A DNA stretch of 64,000 nt. It comes from Algorimicrobium sediminis (GTDB taxonomy: Bacteria > Bacteroidota > Bacteroidia > Flavobacteriales > Flavobacteriaceae). A program made the translations under genes and the position numbers. Positions within the stretch are counted from its first letter, which is position 1, and each line of letters opens with the position of its first letter. Shown in pieces: positions 18,539 through 25,942 of this stretch. The notes beneath the pieces were generated by a model, which saw only the letters and a list, made by a program, of their open reading frames with translations, ran no database searches and was not told the origin of the DNA. The DNA is taken from contig NZ_JBHULS010000003.1 in the NCBI RefSeq assembly GCF_042684585.1, positions 62,001 to 126,000 on the forward strand, written 5' to 3'.

Positions 18539-19651
18539 TTATTTTATGCTATCAATTACAGTACTTAACCGCTGTGTTATGTCTTCTATACTACCAACGC
18601 CGTTAACACCAAAGTACTTGTTTTGAGCTGCGTAATAATCTTTTAAAACAGCCGTTTTTTTATAGTATTCTTTAATTCTGTTTCGAATTATGTTCTCGTC
18701 TGCATCGTCTGGCCTGCCACTAGTCTTACCGCGTTCTAACAAGCGATTTACCAAAACCTCATCGTCTACTTCTAGCGCTATCATGGCATTTATTTGCGAA
18801 TCTTTTTCTTCCATTAAAACATCCAGCGCACGTGCTTGTGCGTTGGTGCGCGGAAATCCGTCGAAAATAAAACCTTTGGCGTCTGCATTTTTTTCTACCT
18901 CGGCATTTAACATATCGATGGTAACTTGGTCTGGCACCAATTCGCCTTTATCCATGTAGGATTTTGCCAGCATGCCTAAAGCTGTTTCGTTCTTTATGTT
19001 AAAACGAAACACATCGCCTGTAGAAATGTGAACTAAACTGTACTTTTCTTTTAAAAATTCTGCCTGTGTTCCTTTACCTGCTCCTGGGGGACCAAATAGA
19101 ACTAAATTAGTCATGTGTTGTGTTGTTTTTAATTGGTATATTTCGGGTAAATCGCGGCCTAACCCATCGTAATCTAGGCCATAGCCTACAATAAATTTAT
19201 TAGGTATCTCCAGGCCAACGTAATGTAATTTAAAATCTTTTTTGTAGGACTCGGGCTTGTAAAACAGCGTAGCAATTAGCAGTTGCTTTACGCGTTCATT
19301 TTTAAAAATTCTGTGTACCTCTTCCAAGGTATTTCCAGAATCAATAATATCTTCCAGCACTACTACGGTTCGGTTACTTAAATCTTGAGTTAAGCCAATT
19401 AGCCGTTGAATATCCTCGGTGGATTTTACACCTTCGTAAGAGGCCAATTTTATAAAAGTAACTTCGCAGGGTTTTGGATATTTCTTTACAAAATCGCTTA
19501 CAAACATAAACGACCCATTTAAAATACCCACAAAAACGGGTATTTCATCGCCCAATTCGGTGGCTATTTCATGCACCATCCTGTCTACAACCGCTGCTAT
19601 TTCCTGTTCTGAAATAAAGGGTTTAAAGTATAAATCGTGAAGCTTTATCAC
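18539..19651 (-). CDS. adk: Fused hypoxanthine phosphoribosyltransferase - adenylate kinase
   Basis: One 370-residue reading frame carries two purine enzymes. Residues 1-175 are an HPRT: the PRPP motif VVVLEDIIDSGNTL lies at about 97-109, and FVGYGLDYDG-like FIVGYGLDYDGLGRDLP at about 153-169. Residues 180-370 are an adenylate kinase: P-loop GPPGAGKGT (187-195), STGD near 211, GFPRTNAQA near 264, and a short lid (RGKTSGRPDD) without zinc Cys. HPRT salvages hypoxanthine/guanine; Adk balances AMP/ADP/ATP. An in-frame ATG at 19114 starts the Adk half exactly, so separate Adk could also be made. purK-purE lie divergently upstream. The same fusion is known from Flavobacteriaceae. Confidence 0.92.
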   Translation of the reverse strand: MIKLHDLYFKPFISEQEIAAVVDRMVHEIATELGDEIPVFVGILNGSFMFVSDFVKKYPKPCEVTFIKLASYEGVKSTEDIQRLIGLTQDLSNRTVVVLEDIIDSGNTLEEVHRIFKNERVKQLLIATLFYKPESYKKDFKLHYVGLEIPNKFIVGYGLDYDGLGRDLPEIYQLKTTQHMTNLVLFGPPGAGKGTQAEFLKEKYSLVHISTGDVFRFNIKNETALGMLAKSYMDKGELVPDQVTIDMLNAEVEKNADAKGFIFDGFPRTNAQARALDVLMEEKDSQINAMIALEVDDEVLVNRLLERGKTSGRPDDADENIIRNRIKEYYKKTAVLKDYYAAQNKYFGVNGVGSIEDITQRLSTVIDSIK

Positions 19652-19672
19652 TTGTCTTTCTTTTTAGGCTTA

Positions 19673-19680
19673 CAAAGATA
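19673..19680 (-). promoter_or_regulatory. TAnnTTTG -7 box for hpt-adk
   Basis: The minus strand reads TATCTTTG, an exact match to the Bacteroidetes -7 consensus TAnnTTTG, 21 bases upstream of the hpt-adk start. No good TTG is present at the usual -33 distance. Confidence 0.5.
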
Positions 19681-19756
19681 AACATTTAACAAGGTTTTTA
19701 CGAATTATGCAAACTATATTGTTGTAATTTTAATTTTTTAGCAGCTACAGGATTTG

Positions 19757-19764
19757 TATTTTTG
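19757..19764 (+). promoter_or_regulatory. TAnnTTTG -7 box for purK
   Basis: TATTTTTG matches the Bacteroidetes -7 consensus and sits 46 bases before the purK ATG. Together with the box at 19673-19680 on the other strand it makes a compact divergent promoter region between purine salvage and purine synthesis genes. Confidence 0.45.
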
Positions 19765-19810
19765 CCTCAGGCTTTTAGCCCTAGCCAACTTATAGACACA
19801 ATTATAACCA

Positions 19811-20968
19811 ATGACTTACTTTTCTTCTAACTTCAAACTAGGTATTTTAGGCGGTGGCCAATTAGGAAAAATGCTTTTAAATGATACGCGGAAATTCGAC
19901 ATTCACACCAGTGTCCTAGACGCCAGTCCCGAAGCACCGTGTAAAATTGCCTGTAACGAATTTCATTTGGGCGATTTAATGGATTATGACGCTGTTTATA
20001 ATTTTGGCAAACATGTAGATGTTTTAACCTTCGAAATTGAAAATGTAAATACACAAGCATTAGAAGCTTTAGAACAGGAAGGTGTGCTTGTTTTTCCTTC
20101 GGCAAAAACACTACAAATTATTCAAAACAAAGCTACCCAAAAATTATTTTATCAAGATCATGGCATACCTACTGCCGCATTTTCGCGATTTGCCTACACC
20201 AATGAAATAAAAGACGCTGTTGCTAATGGTGGTTTACAACTGCCATTTGTTTGGAAAAGCGCTCAATTTGGCTACGACGGTAACGGCGTTAAGGTGGTTA
20301 GGAAACTAACCGATTTGAACCAGCTCCCTAATGTGGCCTGTATTGCCGAAACTTTAATTCCTTTTAAAAAAGAATTAGCGGTAACAGTTGCCAGAAATCC
20401 AGACGGTGCCACAGCCATATATCCGGTGGTTGAAATGGAGTTTCATCCGGAAGCGAACCAAGTGGAATACGTTATTTGCCCAGCGCGTATTGATCCTAAA
20501 ATAGCCGAAAAAGCAACACAAATTGCCCTAAAAACCTCACAAGCTTTTAACCATGTGGGACTTTTAGCTGTTGAAATGTTTTTAACCGAAGATGATACCA
20601 TTTTGGTAAATGAAGTTGCGCCAAGACCTCATAATTCTGGTCATCAAACCATAGAGGCTAGTTACACCTCGCAATTTGAACAACATTTGCGCGCTATCTT
20701 AAATTTGCCTTTAGGAAATACTGAAAACAAAACTGCTGGCGTAATGGTTAATTTAGTAGGTGCCGAAAATTATACCGGTCCAGTTGCTTACAAAAACATT
20801 GAAACCATAATGGCCATGCCCGGTGTAACGCCACACATATACGGCAAAAAAGAAACCCGCCCTTTTCGTAAAATGGGTCATGTAACCATAGTAAATAACT
20901 CTGTAAACGAGGCTAGAAATATTGCCGAAAAGGTAAAAAGCACCATTCAGGTTATTAGCCATTCGTAA
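19811..20968 (+). CDS. purK: PurK: N5-carboxyaminoimidazole ribonucleotide synthase
   Basis: 385 residues of the ATP-grasp superfamily. PurK carboxylates AIR with bicarbonate and ATP to N5-CAIR in purine synthesis. The N-terminal GILGGGQLGKML (11-22) is the PurK signature. The ATP-grasp core includes VWKSAQFGYDGNGV near 143 and FLTEDDTILVNEVAPRPHNSGHQTIEA near 253-280. Cytoplasmic. purE follows 119 bases downstream on the same strand and performs the next step, so both form one unit. Length and start fit the family. Confidence 0.95.
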   Translation: MTYFSSNFKLGILGGGQLGKMLLNDTRKFDIHTSVLDASPEAPCKIACNEFHLGDLMDYDAVYNFGKHVDVLTFEIENVNTQALEALEQEGVLVFPSAKTLQIIQNKATQKLFYQDHGIPTAAFSRFAYTNEIKDAVANGGLQLPFVWKSAQFGYDGNGVKVVRKLTDLNQLPNVACIAETLIPFKKELAVTVARNPDGATAIYPVVEMEFHPEANQVEYVICPARIDPKIAEKATQIALKTSQAFNHVGLLAVEMFLTEDDTILVNEVAPRPHNSGHQTIEASYTSQFEQHLRAILNLPLGNTENKTAGVMVNLVGAENYTGPVAYKNIETIMAMPGVTPHIYGKKETRPFRKMGHVTIVNNSVNEARNIAEKVKSTIQVISHS

Positions 20969-21087
20969 ACGCAAAGCGTTAAAATATCAAACTAAAAGAA
21001 GACCTGCTACCCTTTTATATTGAAGCTAGGCAGCCTCTAAAATTATAAAATAACGAACACTAATTTAAAGAAGTATTACAGCATATT

Positions 21088-21576
21088 ATGAGTAAAATAG
21101 GAATAATTATGGGAAGCAAAAGCGACCTACCCGTTATGCAAGAAGCCATATCTATTTTAGCGGAGTTTGGCATTACTACGGAAGTAGATATTGTATCGGC
21201 TCACCGCACGCCAGAAAAACTTTTCGATTACGGTTCCAAGGCGCACACACGCGGTATAAAGGTAATAATTGCAGGTGCTGGTGGCGCAGCGCATTTACCC
21301 GGCATGGTTGCTTCATTATCGCCGTTACCTGTTATTGGCGTACCTGTAAAAAGTAGCAACTCAATTGATGGCTGGGATTCTGTTTTGTCTATTTTACAAA
21401 TGCCTGGTGGTGTTCCTGTAGCTACCGTAGCTTTAAATGGCGCCAAAAATGCGGGAATTTTAGCTGCCCAAATTTTAGGTGCATCGGATGCCCAAATACA
21501 AGAAAAAATAATAGCCTATAAAGAAGGATTGAAAGAAAAAGTAATTGAAACTGCTAAAACACTGAACAACAAATAG
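21088..21576 (+). CDS. purE: PurE: N5-CAIR mutase
   Basis: 162 residues, class I PurE, which converts N5-CAIR to CAIR. The signature GIIMGSKSDLPVM (4-16), the SAHRTPE segment (39-45) and GAGGAAHLPGMVASL (64-78) form the known octameric active site. The protein follows purK on the same strand, and a hairpin terminator lies just after its stop. No second domain is present, so it is the stand-alone class I form that works together with PurK. Confidence 0.96.
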   Translation: MSKIGIIMGSKSDLPVMQEAISILAEFGITTEVDIVSAHRTPEKLFDYGSKAHTRGIKVIIAGAGGAAHLPGMVASLSPLPVIGVPVKSSNSIDGWDSVLSILQMPGGVPVATVALNGAKNAGILAAQILGASDAQIQEKIIAYKEGLKEKVIETAKTLNNK

Positions 21577-21585
21577 TCTTAAAAT

Positions 21586-21614
21586 ATAAACCTCGGCCAA
21601 AAGCCGAGGTTTAT
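21586..21614 (+). terminator. Hairpin terminator after purE
   Basis: ATAAACCTCGGC (21586-21597) pairs with GCCGAGGTTTAT (21603-21614): 12 perfect base pairs and a CAAAA loop, ten bases after the purE stop. The T run after the stem is short (TTTAT), so termination may be weak, but position and stem are convincing. Confidence 0.7.
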
Positions 21615-21679
21615 CGCTATTAATCAATGGTTCAAAACGCGCAGTGCGCTCATGAAAAAACCGTCGCAAAAATACTATT

Positions 21680-21693
21680 ATTTGTCGACAAAT
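21680..21693. promoter_or_regulatory. 14-bp perfect palindrome
   Basis: ATTTGTCGACAAAT is its own reverse complement. It lies in the 249-base gap between purE and the M3 peptidase gene, 132 bases ahead of the ATG. It could be a repressor operator for the peptidase, but no regulator gene is adjacent, and one palindrome in AT-rich DNA may be chance. Confidence 0.25.
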
Positions 21694-21825
21694 TTGAATC
21701 GTTGGTCATAAAATTGCGTTAATATTTAAACTTTTAAAAACTGCTACCCTTTTTACACCGAGCCTTGTTGTTTTTAAAATCCATTTTAAATACATTCAAC
21801 GCTATCACACCAAAATATAATACCT

Positions 21826-23859
21826 ATGAATGTACTAAATAAACCATTTGAAACACCTTTTGAAACGGCCCCATTTTCTAAAATTTCAGACACCGATTAT
21901 TTGCCTGCTTTTAAAATTGCTATTGAAAAAGCTAAATCCGAAATAGAGCGCATCACCGCAAATCCAGAACCACCAACCTTTACAAACACTGTGGAGGCTC
22001 TGGACTTTTCGGGCGAAGAATTAGACCGTATTTCGAGTATATTTTTCAATATTAATGCGGCAGAAACCAACGATACCATTCAAAAAATAGCACAAGAAGT
22101 TTCGCCGTTATTAGCAGAATTTAGCAATGATATTACCCTTAACCAAGCACTTTTTAAGCGGATAAAAGCCATTTACGACAAAAAAGAAACGCTAAAGCTA
22201 ACTACGGAACAGCAAACCTTATTAGATAAAAAGTACAAAAGCTTCTCTAGAAACGGGGCTAATCTTTCTGAAGAAGATAAAAAAACATTGCGGGAAATAG
22301 ACAAATCCTTAAGCAAACTAAAATTAACCTTTGGCGAAAATGTTTTAGCTGAAACTAATAGTTTTGAGTTACACCTTACAAACGAGGCCGATGTTGATGG
22401 TTTACCGGAAGGTGCCAAAGAGGCTGCTAGCAACCTAGCAGAAAGTAAAGGTAAAAACGGGTGGTTAATAACTTTAGATTATCCTAGTTACATACCATTT
22501 ATGACCTATGCCACAAATAGGGAATTGCGCAAAAAACTGGCTTTAGCTGCGGGTGCAAAAGGGTTTCAAGACAATGCGTATAACAACGAAAATGTGGTAT
22601 TGCAAATAGCTAAATTAAGGCATAAACGCGCCAATTTATTAGGCTATAAAACCCACGCTCATTTTGTTTTAGAAGAACGTATGGCCAAAAATCCAGAGAC
22701 GGTCAACACGTTTTTAAACAATCTGTTAGAAAAAGCCAAACCTGCGGCATTACAAGAGTTTAAGGAGCTACAAGAATTTGCCCAAGAGCAGGATGGTATT
22801 GAACAACTTCAAAAATGGGATGGCGCATACTACGCCGAAAAGCTTAAGCAAAAACGCTTCCAATTGGACGACGAAAAGCTTAAACCCTACTTTAAACTAG
22901 AAAACGTAATTGCTGGTGCTTTTAATATTGCTAGTAAACTATTTGGCTTACATTTTACAGAAATTAACACCATTGACACCTACCATAACGATGTACGCAC
23001 CTACCAAGTAACCGATACCACAGGCACTTATATAGCCATACTCTATGCCGATTTCTTTCCAAGACCTGGCAAGCGAAATGGCGCCTGGATGACCGTTTAT
23101 AAGCCACAATATGTTAAAAACGAACAGAATAGTAGACCCCATATTTCCATTGTTTGCAATTTTACCAAACCAACAAAAACCAAACCTTCGCTACTAACCT
23201 TTAACGAGGTTACCACTTTATTTCATGAATTTGGGCATGCGCTACACGGTATGCTGGCCAACACCACTTACCCCAGTTTATCCGGAACAAGTGTGTTTTG
23301 GGATTTTGTTGAACTTCCTAGCCAAATATTGGAAAACTGGTGTTATGAGAAAGAGGCGCTAGAACTTTTTGCTACGCATTACGAAACTCAAGAAGTTATT
23401 CCAATGGCATTAATTAAAAAAATTAAAGAATCTGCCTCGTTTCATGAAGGTATGCAAACCATGCGCCAAATAAGCTTTGGCTTATTGGATATGAGCTGGC
23501 ACGGACAAGACCCAACAGCTATAAGCAATGTTAAAGCTCACGAACTAGAAGCCTTTAAACAAACCAAACTGTTCCCAGATGTAGCTACAAATTGTATGAG
23601 TACGGCTTTCTCGCATATTTTTCAAGGTGGCTACAGCTCGGGGTACTACAGCTACAAATGGGCTGAAGTTCTGGACGCTGATGCCTTTGAGCATTTTCAA
23701 GAAAAAGGGATTTTTGATAACGATGCTGCTACAAAATTTAAAAACCATATTTTATCGCAAGGCGGAACAGAGGATCCCATGGTGTTGTACAAACGCTTTA
23801 GAGGTAAAGAACCGCAACCAGATGCCTTATTAAAACGAGCAGGATTAATTAAAAAATAA
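21826..23859 (+). CDS. M3 family oligopeptidase (Dcp/OpdA type)
   Basis: 677 residues of peptidase family M3, a zinc-dependent oligopeptidase or dipeptidyl carboxypeptidase acting on short peptides. The zinc motif is HEFGHALHG (His467, Glu468, His471), with the downstream Glu in the WDFVELPSQILENW block (about 494-507). The C-terminal substrate block SSGYYSYKWAEVLDADAFEHF (about 606-626) fits the family. There is no signal peptide, so it is likely cytoplasmic and works in peptide turnover. Preceded by a 212-base gap holding the palindrome. Dcp and OpdA are hard to separate from sequence alone. Confidence 0.92.
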   Translation: MNVLNKPFETPFETAPFSKISDTDYLPAFKIAIEKAKSEIERITANPEPPTFTNTVEALDFSGEELDRISSIFFNINAAETNDTIQKIAQEVSPLLAEFSNDITLNQALFKRIKAIYDKKETLKLTTEQQTLLDKKYKSFSRNGANLSEEDKKTLREIDKSLSKLKLTFGENVLAETNSFELHLTNEADVDGLPEGAKEAASNLAESKGKNGWLITLDYPSYIPFMTYATNRELRKKLALAAGAKGFQDNAYNNENVVLQIAKLRHKRANLLGYKTHAHFVLEERMAKNPETVNTFLNNLLEKAKPAALQEFKELQEFAQEQDGIEQLQKWDGAYYAEKLKQKRFQLDDEKLKPYFKLENVIAGAFNIASKLFGLHFTEINTIDTYHNDVRTYQVTDTTGTYIAILYADFFPRPGKRNGAWMTVYKPQYVKNEQNSRPHISIVCNFTKPTKTKPSLLTFNEVTTLFHEFGHALHGMLANTTYPSLSGTSVFWDFVELPSQILENWCYEKEALELFATHYETQEVIPMALIKKIKESASFHEGMQTMRQISFGLLDMSWHGQDPTAISNVKAHELEAFKQTKLFPDVATNCMSTAFSHIFQGGYSSGYYSYKWAEVLDADAFEHFQEKGIFDNDAATKFKNHILSQGGTEDPMVLYKRFRGKEPQPDALLKRAGLIKK

Positions 23860-24184
23860 AACAAACAAGTATTTTGGTAAACCAATTTAAGTGCAAGTAA
23901 TGCTTTTTTAAACAGAATAGAATAATAAAAAAGCCACTGTGTTTGGCAACGCAAACAGCTGTATGGACCATAAAATATAAAGTAATAAAGTCTTAAATAG
24001 GTGCCACACCACAGCATTCATTAAGTTTATAATTTTGCATACTAAAAATAAAACTATAATTTAAGCGTAAAAATAACGCTATGTTGGAAGCCTTACACAG
24101 CAGCCCAAATTGGAATAGAAATAAGAAATAATTAATGGCGGTACAAAAATAAGTTACTTTTGCTACCACTGCAGACACACGTTT
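23860..24184. other. Intergenic region before ECF sigma gene
   Basis: 325 bases between the M3 peptidase and the sigma gene. It has no ORF that I trust and no RNA gene. Its only recognisable element is TACTTTTG at 24155-24162, listed separately. Confidence 0.5.
24155..24162 (+). promoter_or_regulatory. TAnnTTTG -7 box for ECF sigma gene
   Basis: TACTTTTG fits the Bacteroidetes -7 consensus and lies 22 bases before the ATG of the sigma gene. No TTG is seen at the -33 distance. Confidence 0.45.
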
Positions 24185-24742
24185 ATGCCAAAGCATCAAA
24201 TTAATCCAGAAAAATGGATCGACAGGTACTCAGATTACTTGTTTAATTTCACTATCGCTCGTATTAGCGATAGAGAAATTGCTAAAGACCTGGTTCAAGA
24301 TACGTTTTTTGCCGCCTTAAAATCCAAGAAAAATTTTAAAGGTGAAGCCAGCGAGCGCACATGGCTCATCTCCATATTGAAACGTAAAATTATTGATCAC
24401 TACAGGAAAATAAATTCAAAAAAAGGGCAGGCAGAGGTACGCATGACCTATAATAGCACTGAAACAGAGGATGGCGATTGGCTAGAGGAACGCATAGCAG
24501 ACCCTTTCGATAAAACCGCCGAAGATACTTTGGAAAACAACGAGCTAGGTGAAGCTATTTACAGCTGTCTAGAAAAACTACCTGAAAAACAAGCACTTAT
24601 TTTTAAAATGAAAACCATAGAAGGATTAGAAACCGAAGTTATTTGTAATGAATTAAATATAACAGCGTCTAATTTATGGGTTATCATTCACAGAGCCCGA
24701 ACAGCTATGGCACAATGCATGGAAAAAACTTGGTTTAATTAG
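24185..24742 (+). CDS. ECF-type sigma-70 factor
   Basis: 185 residues with sigma2 and sigma4 domains. Sigma2: ARISDREIAKDLVQDTFFAALK (about 25-46) and RTWLISILKRKIIDHYRK (about 58-75), which contact the -10/-7 element. Sigma4: LPEKQALIFKMKTIEGLETEVICNELNITASNLWVIIHRAR (about 132-172), the helix-turn-helix for the -35/-33 element. Sigma3 is absent, as in extracytoplasmic-function factors. The next gene, 5 bases downstream, encodes an 86-residue protein that resembles short zinc-binding anti-sigma factors, so the pair is likely a regulator/antagonist unit. Targets are unknown. Confidence 0.9.
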   Translation: MPKHQINPEKWIDRYSDYLFNFTIARISDREIAKDLVQDTFFAALKSKKNFKGEASERTWLISILKRKIIDHYRKINSKKGQAEVRMTYNSTETEDGDWLEERIADPFDKTAEDTLENNELGEAIYSCLEKLPEKQALIFKMKTIEGLETEVICNELNITASNLWVIIHRARTAMAQCMEKTWFN

Positions 24743-24747
24743 TATTT

Positions 24748-25008
24748 ATGAAAAAACGATTTTTATTTATTTCTTGTGAAGAAGCGCAACACATTTGCGA
24801 TAAAGCACAGTACAATGAAGCTAGTGGTTACGAAAAATTTAAATTAAAACTCCGCTTGGCTTGGTGCCGCTTTACCCGCGCTTATGTACAACGCAACCTA
24901 AAACTAACCCACACCATTAAATCTGGTAATGTAAGATGCCTAAGCAAATCGGAACGGTCGCAAATTAAAACAGAATTCAATAAAGTGTTATCCAAACACG
25001 AGCATTAA
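24748..25008 (+). CDS. Small anti-sigma-like protein (degenerate zf-HC2 pattern)
   Basis: 86 residues, Cys at 10, 17, 40 and 64. The N-terminal SCEEAQHICDKAQYNEASGYEKFKLKL resembles short flavobacterial zinc-finger (zf-HC2-like) proteins encoded after ECF sigma genes, which normally have C-x-E-A, a His, and a C-x2-C pair. Here only the first Cys of the C-x2-C pair (Cys40) remains; the second is Thr43 (CRFT) and the His seems to be Arg, so zinc binding is doubtful. No membrane segment is present. It starts 5 bases after the sigma gene, which supports a partner role. Its last 21 bases overlap the convergent UbiA-like gene. The call as an anti-sigma factor is inference. Confidence 0.6.
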   Translation: MKKRFLFISCEEAQHICDKAQYNEASGYEKFKLKLRLAWCRFTRAYVQRNLKLTHTIKSGNVRCLSKSERSQIKTEFNKVLSKHEH

Positions 25009-25821
25009 CAACAGCCATAAAACAGGAATTCCTTCCACCCAGAAACTACTGTAATATTTGGATTGGTTCTGCTTTGCATACAGCACACTACAAACAACCA
25101 GCAACCCAATTACCATTTGAATACCAGTAGCTATTGGCATTGCCAAAGGCATTACCATAGTTGTTAGCCAAAAAAGCGCCATTAAAAATATCCCCATAAT
25201 TTTAGTGTTTTTAATTCCTATCTTTTGCGGAATAGTTGCCAACTTTAAACTGTCGTATTGCATATCGCGCATTTCAAAAGGCAACATTAAAGCCAAAACA
25301 AACACAAAGCGTTGTAAGCAGGCCCAAAACACAGCAAACTCCAAAGCCACGGGAGCAGTTACCAATGGTACAAACACTGTAACACCCATCCAAACCAATG
25401 CAATAACATAAATTTTTATGCCGCTCAAATTGCGTAAATTTTGCTGATAATAAACCGTAGTTTTAACAGGAATAAAAGGACTAGCATACAAAAAAGTTAC
25501 CATCCCAAACCCAAAAAAATACAGCAAAGAAGCCCATTTTAATTGAAAGGCAAAGTAGCCACCAAAAACAATAGCACAAACAGTAAGAAGTTGAATACTT
25601 TTAAGTCCTCTGGATAAACTGCGGTGATGAAATTTAGCAAGACCAAAAAATTTAACAAAATTATAACCCACAATAGTAGCAAAAAACACAAAAAAAAGAA
25701 CCGCTTTGGAGGCAGGAATGCCGTAATTTAAGTAACTCACCCATGTTAAAGAAGCAGCCGATAAGGCCACGTGCACACTACTATTTAAATAAAAATTGAA
25801 CAGAGCTTTTAAACCGGACAT
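24988..25821 (-). CDS. UbiA-like integral membrane protein
   Basis: 277 residues from the ATG at 25821 (a longer frame starts at 25836). Eight or nine hydrophobic segments span the length. The loop FEMRDMQYDSLKLATIPQKIGIKN (about 197-220) matches the second polar motif (DxxxD-like: EMRDMQYD) of UbiA prenyltransferases. The first motif, NxxxDxxxD, is degenerate: I read NFVKFFGLAKFHH near 53. It may therefore be a UbiA-superfamily protein without confirmed activity. It overlaps the anti-sigma-like gene at its 3' end and faces gcvP divergently with a 121-base gap. Confidence 0.65.
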   Translation of the reverse strand: MSGLKALFNFYLNSSVHVALSAASLTWVSYLNYGIPASKAVLFFVFFATIVGYNFVKFFGLAKFHHRSLSRGLKSIQLLTVCAIVFGGYFAFQLKWASLLYFFGFGMVTFLYASPFIPVKTTVYYQQNLRNLSGIKIYVIALVWMGVTVFVPLVTAPVALEFAVFWACLQRFVFVLALMLPFEMRDMQYDSLKLATIPQKIGIKNTKIMGIFLMALFWLTTMVMPLAMPIATGIQMVIGLLVVCSVLYAKQNQSKYYSSFWVEGIPVLWLLLMLVFG

Positions 25822-25942
25822 ATTACAAAAATACACAAAGTGTTCATAACAAAGTTAATTGGTTAAAAACTTTCATTTTATTGGTTATTAAAATGTGATT
25901 TATTCCGTAATTTTACAACTTAAAATTCAACACAACTTTTTA

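Noticed and set aside
25895..25942. GTG start for gcvP
   Set aside because: The extra 16 residues are not part of the conserved P-protein N-terminus, which begins at the ATG at 25943.
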